DNA of 64,000 bases from Microbacterium galbinum (lineage in GTDB: Bacteria > Actinomycetota > Actinomycetes > Actinomycetales > Microbacteriaceae), in assembly GCF_023101185.1 (NCBI RefSeq), contig NZ_CP078077.1, positions 2,819,630 through 2,883,629 of the forward strand, read 5' to 3'. Positions 1 to 7,272 of this stretch are shown here, piece after piece (the stretch's first letter is position 1; each line of letters opens with the position of its first letter). Position numbers and translations under genes: made by a program. Under the pieces are notes generated by a model, which was not told the origin of the DNA, did not search any database, and saw only the letters and a program-made list of their open reading frames with translations.

Positions 1-1
1 G

Positions 2-1096
2 GCGTCGGTCACGCTCGGCGCGGCGCTCTGCGCGATCCCGCTGGCGCGTCTCGCCGCGCGGGTGGGCCGTCGAAGGGCACTGACCCTCGGTAACCTCTTC
101 GCGCTCGTCGGGATCGCGGTCGTCATCCTCGCTGCGTCGCTGCGCGTCTTCCCGCTGCTGCTGGCGGGCATCCTCATGATCGGCGCGGGCAACGCGGGCA
201 ACCTGCAGTCGCGCTTCGCCGCGACCGATCTCGCCGTTCCCGCCCATCGAGGCCGCGACCTGTCGATCGTCGTCTGGGCGACGACGATCGGTGGCGTCGC
301 CGGCCCGCTGCTGCTCGGGCCGGGGGAGATCGTCGGCGCCGCGATCGGGATGCCGCCGCAGACCGGGTCGTACGTCTTCTCGTTCGTCGCGCAGTCGGCG
401 GCCCTCGTGCTCTACCTCGTCGCGCTGCGCCCGGATCCGCTGCTGGCCGCGCAGCGCATCGCGACCGTCGCGGCGGCGGCCTCGAGCGTCCAGGCCGTCG
501 ACCGCCCGGTCGTCGCGCGCTACGCGATGTTCGCGATCGCGGGTTCCCACGTCGTGATGGCCTCCGTGATGGCGATGACCCCGATCCATCTCTCGCACAT
601 GGCGCACAGCATGCACGCGGGGCACGATACGGCGGCTGCCGCGGCCGACGTCTCGCAGCTCGTCGGGATCACGATCGCGCTCCACGTCGCCGGCATGTAC
701 GCGCTCTCCCCGGTCTTCGGCATCCTCGCCGACCGCTGGGGGCGGCTGCAGGTCGTGCTGTTCGGGCAGGTGCTGCTCGGCGGGTCGTTGATCTTCGCGA
801 TCTTCGCCAACGACCGGGCCTGGGGCGTCATGGCCGCCCTCATCCTCCTCGGTCTCGGCTGGAGCGCCGCGACCGTCGCCGGTGCCGCGCTGCTGACCGA
901 GTCGAGTGCACCCGAGCTGCGCACGCGCCGGCAGGGGCGCAGCGACTCGCTGATGAGCCTGTCGGCGGCCGCCGGCGCGGTGCTGGCCGGGGTCATCCTG
1001 TCGAACTTCCAGTACGCGGGACTCGGGATCGCGGCATCCGTCCTGGTGCTGATCATCGTCGCGCTGTCACCTCTCGGCCGCCGCGCACGCTCGTGA
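2..1096 (+). CDS. MFS transporter, 3' part (start lies before the window)
   Basis: Integral membrane protein of the major facilitator superfamily; substrate unknown. The reading frame is open from base 2, so the 5' end is missing, and the first visible residues already include an R-V-G-R-R motif typical of the cytoplasmic loop between the second and third helices. About ten hydrophobic segments follow in roughly 364 visible residues, with a second loop motif (L-A-D-R-W-G-R) near base 720. A loop coded at 575-628 is unusually rich in His and Met (T-P-I-H-L-S-H-M then H-S-M-H-A-G-H-D). The stop overlaps the start of the next gene by 4 nt (GTGA), so the two are probably co-transcribed. Confidence 0.85.
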   Translation, partial: ASVTLGAALCAIPLARLAARVGRRRALTLGNLFALVGIAVVILAASLRVFPLLLAGILMIGAGNAGNLQSRFAATDLAVPAHRGRDLSIVVWATTIGGVAGPLLLGPGEIVGAAIGMPPQTGSYVFSFVAQSAALVLYLVALRPDPLLAAQRIATVAAAASSVQAVDRPVVARYAMFAIAGSHVVMASVMAMTPIHLSHMAHSMHAGHDTAAAAADVSQLVGITIALHVAGMYALSPVFGILADRWGRLQVVLFGQVLLGGSLIFAIFANDRAWGVMAALILLGLGWSAATVAGAALLTESSAPELRTRRQGRSDSLMSLSAAAGAVLAGVILSNFQYAGLGIAASVLVLIIVALSPLGRRARS

Positions 1097-1863
1097 AGTC
1101 CTGGGCGGGAGTGGGGGAGGCGTACGCGACCTCGTACGCATCGCTCTGCGCGGGCATGGTCGGCACCCTGCTCGACGCCCTCGGGCCGGCTCGGGGACGC
1201 TCGCTGCTCGACGTGGGCGCGGGAACCGGAGAGCTGGTCGCCCGCGCGACAGGAGCCGGGTGGACGGCGACCGGTTGCGAGCCCGAGCCGACGATGCGGG
1301 AGGTCGCCGGGCGTGCGCATCCCGGACTGGAGTTCGTCGCCGCGGCGCTCCCCGAACTCCCGTTCGCATCAGCGTCGTTCGATGCGGTGACGGCGAACTT
1401 CGTGCTCAACCATGTCGTCGATCCGCGAGCATCGGCCCGGGAGATGACCCGGGTGGCGTCGCACGGTGGTCTGCTCGCCGGCACGATCTGGACATCGTCT
1501 CCGTCGTGGTTCTGGCTCGAGGTATGCGAGCGGGCAGGCGTGATGCCTGCCGCTGGCGAGCGGCTTCCGGCGCATAAGGACTTCGAGCGCACCGTCGGCG
1601 GCTTCTCCGCGATGCTGACGGATGCCGGTTGGCGGGACACCTCGACGATCGAACAGACATGGACGTGGGAGGCTGCGCCGGAGACCCTGTGGAGCTCGGC
1701 GGAGGGCGGCGTCGCCTCGGCGGGCCAGTTCTACCGCAGCCTCGATCGTGAAGAGCGTGCACGCTTCCGATCCGGTTTCGATGAGGCGTGTGCCGTCCAC
1801 GCGCGCGGCGGGATGCTTCCCCTGCGTCATTCGGCGGCGGTGGCGGTGGGGCGCGCGCTCTAG
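1093..1863 (+). CDS. class I SAM-dependent methyltransferase
   Basis: Predicted cytosolic methyltransferase of unknown substrate, 256 aa. The SAM-binding motif I (L-L-D-V-G-A-G-T-G-E) lies near residues 38-47, an acidic post-I motif (G-C-E-P-E-P) follows, and a motif with A-N-F-V-L-N-H-V near residue 97 matches the small-molecule methyltransferase (Methyltransf_11) fold. It starts with GTG overlapping the MFS stop by 4 nt, which points to translational coupling and perhaps modification of the exported compound; that link is inference. Its end is just upstream of gltX. Confidence 0.8.
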   Translation: MKSWAGVGEAYATSYASLCAGMVGTLLDALGPARGRSLLDVGAGTGELVARATGAGWTATGCEPEPTMREVAGRAHPGLEFVAAALPELPFASASFDAVTANFVLNHVVDPRASAREMTRVASHGGLLAGTIWTSSPSWFWLEVCERAGVMPAAGERLPAHKDFERTVGGFSAMLTDAGWRDTSTIEQTWTWEAAPETLWSSAEGGVASAGQFYRSLDREERARFRSGFDEACAVHARGGMLPLRHSAAVAVGRAL

Positions 1864-1866
1864 AAT
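1861..1866 (+). promoter_or_regulatory. -10 box of gltX
   Basis: TAGAAT lies 9 nt before the gltX ATG, giving a leaderless or very short-leader transcript. No convincing -35 hexamer is seen at 17 nt. The same hexamer sits at the same distance before ffh. Confidence 0.45.
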
Positions 1867-1875
1867 CGAAGGGCT

Positions 1876-3381
1876 ATGGCTACTCCTCACCCCCTCACCA
1901 CGACCGCCAGCGGTGCCGACGTCCGCGTCCGCTTCTGCCCGTCGCCCACCGGCCTGCCGCACGTCGGCATGGTTCGCACCGCTCTCTACAACTGGGCGTA
2001 CGCGCGCCACAACGGCGGCAAGCTCGTCTTCCGCATCGAAGACACCGATGCGGCGCGCGACAGCGAGGAGAGCTTCCGGCAGCTCGTCGACGCCCTCACG
2101 TGGCTGAAGATCGATTGGGACGAGGGCGTCGAGGTCGGCGGACCGCACGAGCCGTACCGCCAGTCGCAGCGCCACGACATCTACCGGGGTGTCATCGACA
2201 AGCTCATCGCGTCGGGTGCGCTCTACGAGAGCTACTCCAACGCCGAGGAGATCGACGCCCGCAACGAGGCCAACGGTCGTGCGAAGCAGCTCGGCTACGA
2301 CAACTACGACCGCACGCTGACCGAGGAGCAGAAGGCCGCCTTCCGCGCCGAGGGCCGCCAGCCCGCTCTGCGCCTGCAGGTGCCGGATGAAGACCTCACC
2401 TACGTCGATCTCATCCGCGGAGAGGTCACCTTCCCCGCCGGGTCCTTCCCCGACTTCGTCGTGGTGCGCCCGAACGGCATCCCGCTGTACACCTTCGTGA
2501 ACCCGGTCGACGACGCGCTCATGGGCATCACGCACGTGCTGCGCGGCGAAGACCTCATGCCCTCGACCGCCCGACAGCTCGCGCTCTACGCCGCGCTCAT
2601 CGATGCAGGCGTCACGACGTTCGTGCCGCGCTTCGCCCACATGCCGCTCGTGCTGGGGGAGACGGGCAACAAGAAGCTCTCGAAGCGCGACCCGCAGGCC
2701 GACCTGTTCCTGCACCGCGAGCGCGGCTTCATCCACGAGGGTCTCCTCAACTACCTCGCCCTGCTCGGCTGGTCGATCGGTCACGATCGTGACGTGTTCT
2801 CGCTCGACGAGTTCATCGCCGCGTTCGACATCGAGAACGTCAACCCGAACCCGGCCCGCTTCGACCAGAAGAAGGCCGAGTCGATCAACGGCGACCACAT
2901 CCGCATGCTCGACCTGAAGGACTTCGCCGAGCGCACGATCCCGTATCTCGCCGCGGCCGGGCTCTTCGACGAGCCGACCCATGAGCAGCTCGTGCTGGCG
3001 TTCCGCGCCGCGCCGCTCGTGCAGGAGCGCGTGCAGTTGCTGGGGGAGGTGCCCGGCATGCTCGGCTTCCTCTTCACCGACGACATCGCCTACGAGGCCG
3101 ATGCGCTCAAGGGCCTCCCGGCGAACGCCGGCGAGGTGCTCGACGCCTGCGTCGCGGCCCTGGAGCCCGTCACCGAGTTCACTCCGGAGAGGATCCAGGA
3201 TGCCCTGGCGACGGCGCTCGTCGAGAACCTCGAGCTCAAGCCCCGTGTCGCCTACGGCCCGCCGCGCGTCGCGATCACCGGTCGCCGCGTGTCGCCGCCG
3301 CTCTTCGAGTCGATGGAGCTGATCGGCAAGGACGAGACGCTGCGTCGCCTGCGTCTGCTGTCGGAGACGCTGGCGGGCTGA
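1876..3381 (+). CDS. gltX: glutamate--tRNA ligase
   Basis: Class I aminoacyl-tRNA synthetase that charges tRNA-Glu (in bacteria lacking GlnRS it can also misacylate tRNA-Gln). 501 aa, the usual length. The HIGH-type motif is [10 protein letters not shown] at about residues 22-31, and the KMSKS-type motif K-L-S-K-R is at about 267-271. The C-terminal anticodon-binding helical domain is intact. ATG start fits a -10 box 9 nt upstream. It is followed by a hairpin terminator and then by tRNA-Gln. Whether this enzyme is discriminating or non-discriminating cannot be decided from the window. Confidence 0.97.
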   Translation: MATPHPLTTTASGADVRVRFCPSPTGLPHVGMVRTALYNWAYARHNGGKLVFRIEDTDAARDSEESFRQLVDALTWLKIDWDEGVEVGGPHEPYRQSQRHDIYRGVIDKLIASGALYESYSNAEEIDARNEANGRAKQLGYDNYDRTLTEEQKAAFRAEGRQPALRLQVPDEDLTYVDLIRGEVTFPAGSFPDFVVVRPNGIPLYTFVNPVDDALMGITHVLRGEDLMPSTARQLALYAALIDAGVTTFVPRFAHMPLVLGETGNKKLSKRDPQADLFLHRERGFIHEGLLNYLALLGWSIGHDRDVFSLDEFIAAFDIENVNPNPARFDQKKAESINGDHIRMLDLKDFAERTIPYLAAAGLFDEPTHEQLVLAFRAAPLVQERVQLLGEVPGMLGFLFTDDIAYEADALKGLPANAGEVLDACVAALEPVTEFTPERIQDALATALVENLELKPRVAYGPPRVAITGRRVSPPLFESMELIGKDETLRRLRLLSETLAG

Positions 3382-3401
3382 GACGCCCGACGAACCGCCT
3401 G

Positions 3402-3432
3402 GAGGAGGACCCCGTTCGCGGTGGTCCTCCTC
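3402..3432 (+). terminator. hairpin terminator after gltX
   Basis: A perfect 10-bp stem, GAGGAGGACC (3402-3411) with GGTCCTCCTC (3423-3432), begins 20 nt after the gltX stop. The trailing bases are only moderately T-rich. Confidence 0.6.
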
Positions 3433-3488
3433 TTCGCGTTCGGGGCACGCGCACGGGAGCGCGACACGCGCGGCGGGAGCCGCTCCAT

Positions 3489-3517
3489 TTGGCGCTTCCC
3501 GATCCGTCCGGTAGGCT
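3489..3517 (+). promoter_or_regulatory. promoter of tRNA-Gln
   Basis: TTGGCG (3489-3494) and TAGGCT (3512-3517) are 17 nt apart, and the tRNA begins 32 nt after the -10 box. The same TTGGCG -35 box precedes tRNA-Glu and rplS in this window. Confidence 0.55.
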
Positions 3518-3549
3518 TGACTCTCGGTGCGAGGCTCCGGTTTCGCCCT

Positions 3550-3621
3550 TGGGGTATGGTGTAATTGGCAACACGGCGGTTTCTGGTTCCGTTGTTCTTG
3601 GTTCGAGTCCAGGTACCCCAG
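3550..3621 (+). tRNA. tRNA-Gln (CTG anticodon)
   Basis: The cloverleaf folds by eye: acceptor TGGGGTA (3550-3556) pairs with TACCCCA (3614-3620), D stem GTGT/ACAC, anticodon loop TTCTGGT with CTG at 34-36, T arm containing GGTTCGAGTCC, and discriminator G at 3621. The full CCA tail is not encoded. A hairpin terminator follows 9 nt later. The tRNA 3' end shows no integrated element. Confidence 0.95.
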
Positions 3622-3630
3622 CAAGACGAA

Positions 3631-3668
3631 GAGGCCCGGAATTCCGCGAGATGCGGAACCCGGGCCTC
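3631..3668 (+). terminator. hairpin terminator after tRNA-Gln
   Basis: GAGGCCCGG (3631-3639) pairs with CCGGGCCTC (3660-3668), and an inner TTCCGC/GCGGAA arm extends the stem; TTGCTTT follows. It lies between convergent units and may also serve the minus-strand gene ending at 3703. Confidence 0.75.
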
Positions 3669-3702
3669 TTGCTTTGCCCGCGGGGAGCGGGCCCCGGAGG
3701 GC

Positions 3703-4707
3703 CTACTCGCACTCCCCGATGAACTCGAGGTAGCAGACGGCCTCGTGGGTCACGGCGGGCTCGTAGTCGTCGTTCGACACCTCGCGGGTCGCGGTCTCCG
3801 CGGTCTTCGTCAGATGCCCGAACGACCCGAGCGACGAGACGTACATGCCCTCCTGGTCGAGGCCGCGCATCCGGTCGATCTCGGTGCGGTGCTGCGTGCA
3901 GAGCAGAGTCGCCGCACCCGTCAGCTCGACATCCGCGCAGGCGCCGGCGTACTGCGCCTCCATGAGGCCGATGCAGTCGGTCCAGTCCTGGTTGACCGTG
4001 CACGGGCTCACACCGTCGTCAGCGACGTTGTAGAGGCCCGTCTCGTACTCCTCGGTGTGGAACGTCTCGGGCTTCTCGGCGACATCGGTCTTGGTCCAGT
4101 GGCGCGCGGTCGTGAACGCGATCACGACGACGATGATCGCGGCGATCAAGAGGGCGCCCACGATCGAGAGGGTGACCCACAGGCCGGTGCGCTTCTTCTT
4201 GGCGGGGGCTTCCTCTCCCGGCGTTCCGTACGGTGTGGTCGCTGCGTACGGATCCCCGGGCCCGCCGTAGGGCGCGCCCGTCGGGCCGTCGTGCGGCGCG
4301 GTCGCGGCGAAGGCGGCCGGCGCGGCGAACGCAGCGGGCGTGGCTCCGTATGCGGCGGTCGGGGCATCGGATGCCGGTGCCTGATCGACGGGCGGCGACG
4401 GCTCCGCGGGCGGAGCGGCGGGCGGGGGAGCCGCGGCGAAGCCGCCGACCGGTGCGCCGGTATACCCGTCAGGCCGAGAAGAAGGTGCGGGCGCGGCCTC
4501 GGATGCAGGTGCAGGCGCGGGGGCCGCGGCCTCGGGCGCCGGGGGAGCGGGCTGACTGATCGACTGCCAGTACCCGTACCAGCTCTGGCTGGCCTGGGGA
4601 TCGGCGACGACCTGCTGGGCCTCGGCATCCGAGAGCTGGATGCCCAACGACTGGCGCGCCTGCGCATTCAGGAGGTACGAACGGAATTCATCGAGTGACA
4701 GGCCCAT
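3703..4707 (-). CDS. hypothetical single-pass membrane protein with Pro/Ala-rich linker
   Basis: Not recognised as a named family; 334 aa. The first 50 residues are a hydrophilic helical region (starting M-G-L-S-L-D-E-F-R-S-Y-L). A long Ala/Pro/Gly-rich linker follows to about residue 170, then a Lys-rich stop-transfer patch (K-K-K-R) and one strong transmembrane helix, then a Cys-containing C-terminal domain of about 125 aa that would lie outside the cell. The long in-frame extension upstream of 4707 is the antisense of the topoisomerase gene and is rejected. Function is unknown; the layout suggests an envelope-exposed sensor or binding domain. Confidence 0.75.
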   Translation of the reverse strand: MGLSLDEFRSYLLNAQARQSLGIQLSDAEAQQVVADPQASQSWYGYWQSISQPAPPAPEAAAPAPAPASEAAPAPSSRPDGYTGAPVGGFAAAPPPAAPPAEPSPPVDQAPASDAPTAAYGATPAAFAAPAAFAATAPHDGPTGAPYGGPGDPYAATTPYGTPGEEAPAKKKRTGLWVTLSIVGALLIAAIIVVVIAFTTARHWTKTDVAEKPETFHTEEYETGLYNVADDGVSPCTVNQDWTDCIGLMEAQYAGACADVELTGAATLLCTQHRTEIDRMRGLDQEGMYVSSLGSFGHLTKTAETATREVSNDDYEPAVTHEAVCYLEFIGECE

Positions 4708-4845
4708 GCTGGCGATGATGGCAGAAACCCGCAGCGCGCGACAATCCGGTTGGGTATTCCTCCCCATGCCCGCCGCACCTAGCAGAGCGCACGCGAACGT
4801 GACCAGCCCCTTCTCGGATCGGGTGCCGGCGGGCAGAGTGCTGGC

Positions 4846-5823
4846 ATGGCAGCTCTCGTGCGCGTGATCCCCGGTGAAGACCTCGGCTTCCGAAGGATCC
4901 GATCGGGATCCGGCTTCCGTTATGTCGACAAGGCCGGTGACGCCGTACAGGAGGCCGATCGGGAGCGCATCCACGACCTGGTCATCCCGCCGGCGTGGAC
5001 GGACGTCTGGATCGCCGCGGACCCGCTCGCGCACATCCAGGCCGTCGGCGTCGACGGAGCGGGGCGCAAGCAGTACCTGTACCACCCGCTCTGGCGGGTC
5101 AAACGGGACCGCCACAAGTTCGGCCGCGCGCTGGCCCTCGCCGAAGCCCTTCCGCATGCGCGGGGACGGGTCACCCGAGCATTGCAGCACGAGACCCTCT
5201 CCCGCGAGAAGGTGCTGGCCACCGCATTCCGGTTGCTCGATGACGGAGCCCTCCGGATCGGGTCGGAGCGCTACCTCGTGCGCCACGGCAGCCGCGGCCT
5301 GACGACGCTGCGCCGCCGTGACGTGCACGTCGAGGGGAACGTCGTGTCGCTCTCGTTCCCGGCGAAGAGCGGGCAGACCGCGGCGATCGAGATCACCGAC
5401 GACGTGCTCGCGGCCGTGCTCGACGATCTGGCCGCTGGCCCGGACCGGGCGCCGCTCCTCGCGTATCGGCGGGGACGTCGGCGCGTGAAGATCACGCCCG
5501 CCGAGGTGAACCGCTACCTCAAGGACGTCACGGGCGACGCGTTCACGGCGAAGGACTTCCGCACCCTCCACGGCACGATCCTCGCGGCCGACGCCCTCGC
5601 GCGCATCGGCCCGCTCGACTCCCGTCGGGATCGCGAGCGCGCCGAGCGCCTCGCCGTACAGGCCACGGCCTCCGCGCTCGGCAATACGGTCGCGGTCGCC
5701 CGGGGCAGTTACATCGATCCCCGCGTCTTCAAGCTGTACTCCCGCGGGAAGACGCTCGACCTCTCGGTCGCCCCGGAGACCGCGATCCGCCGTCTTCTGG
5801 GCGACACGAGGCGGCGTCGCTGA
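4846..5823 (+). CDS. DNA topoisomerase IB (poxvirus/bacterial type)
   Basis: Relaxes supercoiled DNA by nicking one strand through a 3'-phosphotyrosyl link. 325 aa, typical for the small bacterial enzymes. The N-terminal clamp contains I-P-P-A-W near residue 48, and the catalytic domain carries the K-F-G-R region, D-F-R-T-L-H-G (near 240) and the nucleophile Tyr289 in G-S-Y-I-D-P-R-V. It stands alone, divergent from the membrane protein at 3703-4707 with a 138-bp gap. TopIB is an accessory enzyme in bacteria beside TopA and gyrase. Confidence 0.9.
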   Translation: MAALVRVIPGEDLGFRRIRSGSGFRYVDKAGDAVQEADRERIHDLVIPPAWTDVWIAADPLAHIQAVGVDGAGRKQYLYHPLWRVKRDRHKFGRALALAEALPHARGRVTRALQHETLSREKVLATAFRLLDDGALRIGSERYLVRHGSRGLTTLRRRDVHVEGNVVSLSFPAKSGQTAAIEITDDVLAAVLDDLAAGPDRAPLLAYRRGRRRVKITPAEVNRYLKDVTGDAFTAKDFRTLHGTILAADALARIGPLDSRRDRERAERLAVQATASALGNTVAVARGSYIDPRVFKLYSRGKTLDLSVAPETAIRRLLGDTRRRR

Positions 5824-6681
5824 TCAGCTCTCGCGGGGGTAGGTGTAGAAGCCCTCACCCGTGGCCACGCCGAGCTTGCCCTGGTCGATGTATCGCTCCT
5901 TGATGAGGTCGGCGAATGCCTGCTGCTTCGCGTCGCCCATCCGCGAGATGTTGTAGGCGGTCGTGAGTCCGACGATGTCGTAGATCTCGAAGGGGCCGGC
6001 GGGTGCTCCGGTGCCGATGCGCCATGTGGCGTCGATCGCCTCCGGCTCCGCGATGCCGTCGACGAGCAGCTCGCCCGCAGCCTGGAGGAAGGGCACGAGG
6101 AGGGAGTTGAGGAGGTAACCCGCCTTCTCCTTCTTGATCTCGATCGGCACCATGCCGATGTGGCGTGCGAACTCGACGACCTCGGCATACACCGACGGGT
6201 CGGTGGAGGGAGTGCCCATCACCTCTGCCGTGTTGTGCGACCAGATCTCGTTGGCGAAGTGCAGGGCGAGGAAGCGGTCGGGGCGCCCCGTCGAATCGGC
6301 GAGCGCGCTCGGGAGAAGGGTCGACGAGTTGGTCGCGAAGACGGTCGACGACGGCGCGGCCTCCGCCACGCGCCGGTAGATGCCCTGCTTGAGCTCGAGG
6401 TTCTCGGGAACGGCCTCGATCACGAGGTCGGCTGCGGCGACGGCGTCTTCCAGATCGGTGGTCAGACGGATCCGCGGGATGGCCGCGTCCGCGCCGCCGT
6501 CGGCTGCGCCCTCCACCGAATCCGCGACGTACCGCGCGGCCAGTCCGCGGAATCGCTCGCCGGCCCGCTCGAGGGACGCATCGTCGATGTCGTAAGCGGT
6601 GACGTCGAATCCATGGAACGCGGTCTGGAACGCGATCTGCGATCCGAGGACGCCGGTGCCCAGGACGGTGATGTTCTTCAT
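5824..6681 (-). CDS. 3-hydroxyacyl-CoA dehydrogenase (3-hydroxybutyryl-CoA dehydrogenase-like)
   Basis: NAD-dependent oxidation of 3-hydroxyacyl-CoA, or the reverse reduction of acetoacetyl-CoA. 285 aa, the usual size of a stand-alone enzyme with an N-terminal Rossmann domain (G-T-G-V-L-G-S-Q at 7-14) and a C-terminal dimerisation domain. The family signature is visible as F-A-T-N-S-S-T and then A-L-H-F-A-N. It lies 54 nt downstream of the MarR gene on the same strand and is likely co-transcribed and controlled by it. Exact chain-length preference is not readable from sequence. Confidence 0.88.
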   Translation of the reverse strand: MKNITVLGTGVLGSQIAFQTAFHGFDVTAYDIDDASLERAGERFRGLAARYVADSVEGAADGGADAAIPRIRLTTDLEDAVAAADLVIEAVPENLELKQGIYRRVAEAAPSSTVFATNSSTLLPSALADSTGRPDRFLALHFANEIWSHNTAEVMGTPSTDPSVYAEVVEFARHIGMVPIEIKKEKAGYLLNSLLVPFLQAAGELLVDGIAEPEAIDATWRIGTGAPAGPFEIYDIVGLTTAYNISRMGDAKQQAFADLIKERYIDQGKLGVATGEGFYTYPRES

Positions 6682-6735
6682 TTCTCTTCCTTCTTCTGCG
6701 GCCTCGTGGGCCGTTCTCGGGACGACGCGTCCGGG

Positions 6736-7167
6736 TCAGGACGGGTCGGCGGTGCGGTCGAACCTTTCGAGATCGTGCGCGAAGCGGGCGACCTCGCCGT
6801 CGGACCACCGAGCGAGGTGCGCCTCGACGATCCGCTGGAGCGACGTGAGCGCACGGTGGAAGGCATCCGCGCCGTCCTCCGTGAGCTCGAGCGGGCGTCC
6901 GCGTCCGGTGTCGTTCGGCGTCTCGCGGACGAGTCCGAGACGGATCAGCGCTGCGAGCTGGCGTGAGACCGTCGATCGGTTGAGGCGGAACATGCGGGCG
7001 ATATCGGTGGAACGGATGCCGGGCTGCTCGGCGATCGCCATCATGATCGACTGCTCGGTCATCGAGAGGGGAGTCTCCTCGTCGCGCGCGTCGGCGAGGC
7101 CGCGGCGGGTGATCGCGACGAGAGAGCGGAGCACGCTCATGCTGTGGTCCTGACGATCCATGTCCAT
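6736..7167 (-). CDS. MarR family transcriptional regulator
   Basis: Winged-helix dimeric repressor of the MarR family, 143 aa. The DNA-reading helix is seen as S-T-D-I-A-R-M-F-R-L-N-R-S-T-V-S-R-Q-L about residues 53-71, followed by a wing with R-G-R-P. Starts at 7167 or an internal Met (M-D-R or M-S-V) are possible; 7167 keeps the N-terminal helix. It is divergent from pepN, and two dyads of the form GTTGC-N5-GCAAC lie 12-55 nt upstream of its start, so autoregulation together with control of pepN and the dehydrogenase is likely. The ligand is unknown. Confidence 0.88.
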   Translation of the reverse strand: MDMDRQDHSMSVLRSLVAITRRGLADARDEETPLSMTEQSIMMAIAEQPGIRSTDIARMFRLNRSTVSRQLAALIRLGLVRETPNDTGRGRPLELTEDGADAFHRALTSLQRIVEAHLARWSDGEVARFAHDLERFDRTADPS

Positions 7168-7178
7168 CTCACCCTCCT

Positions 7179-7193
7179 GTTGCTTGATGCAAC
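7179..7193. promoter_or_regulatory. candidate MarR operator 1
   Basis: GTTGCTTGATGCAAC is a perfect dyad with 5-bp arms and a 5-nt spacer, in the gap between the MarR gene and pepN. A second copy of the same pattern is centred 28 bp away. Confidence 0.6.
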
Positions 7194-7205
7194 GCTACGC
7201 CTATG

Positions 7206-7222
7206 TGTTGCATTCCGCAACA
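7206..7222. promoter_or_regulatory. candidate MarR operator 2
   Basis: TGTTGCATTCCGCAACA is a perfect dyad with 6-bp arms and a 5-nt spacer. It shares the GTTGC-N5-GCAAC core with operator 1. Centre spacing of 28 bp is near 2.7 helical turns. Confidence 0.6.
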
Positions 7223-7272
7223 TACGCACGGGATGGCCTGCACCCCGACGGTGCGGATGGGAGGATGGAGGG

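Noticed and set aside
1369..3624. 751-codon open frame on the minus strand
   Set aside because: It is antisense to gltX and the preceding methyltransferase, is rich in Arg, Glu and Val as expected from a shadow frame in GC-rich DNA, and matches no family. gltX is beyond doubt.
3550..3668. Integrated element at tRNA-Gln
   Set aside because: The tRNA is followed directly by its terminator and then a normal gene; no integrase and no repeat of the tRNA 3' end were seen.
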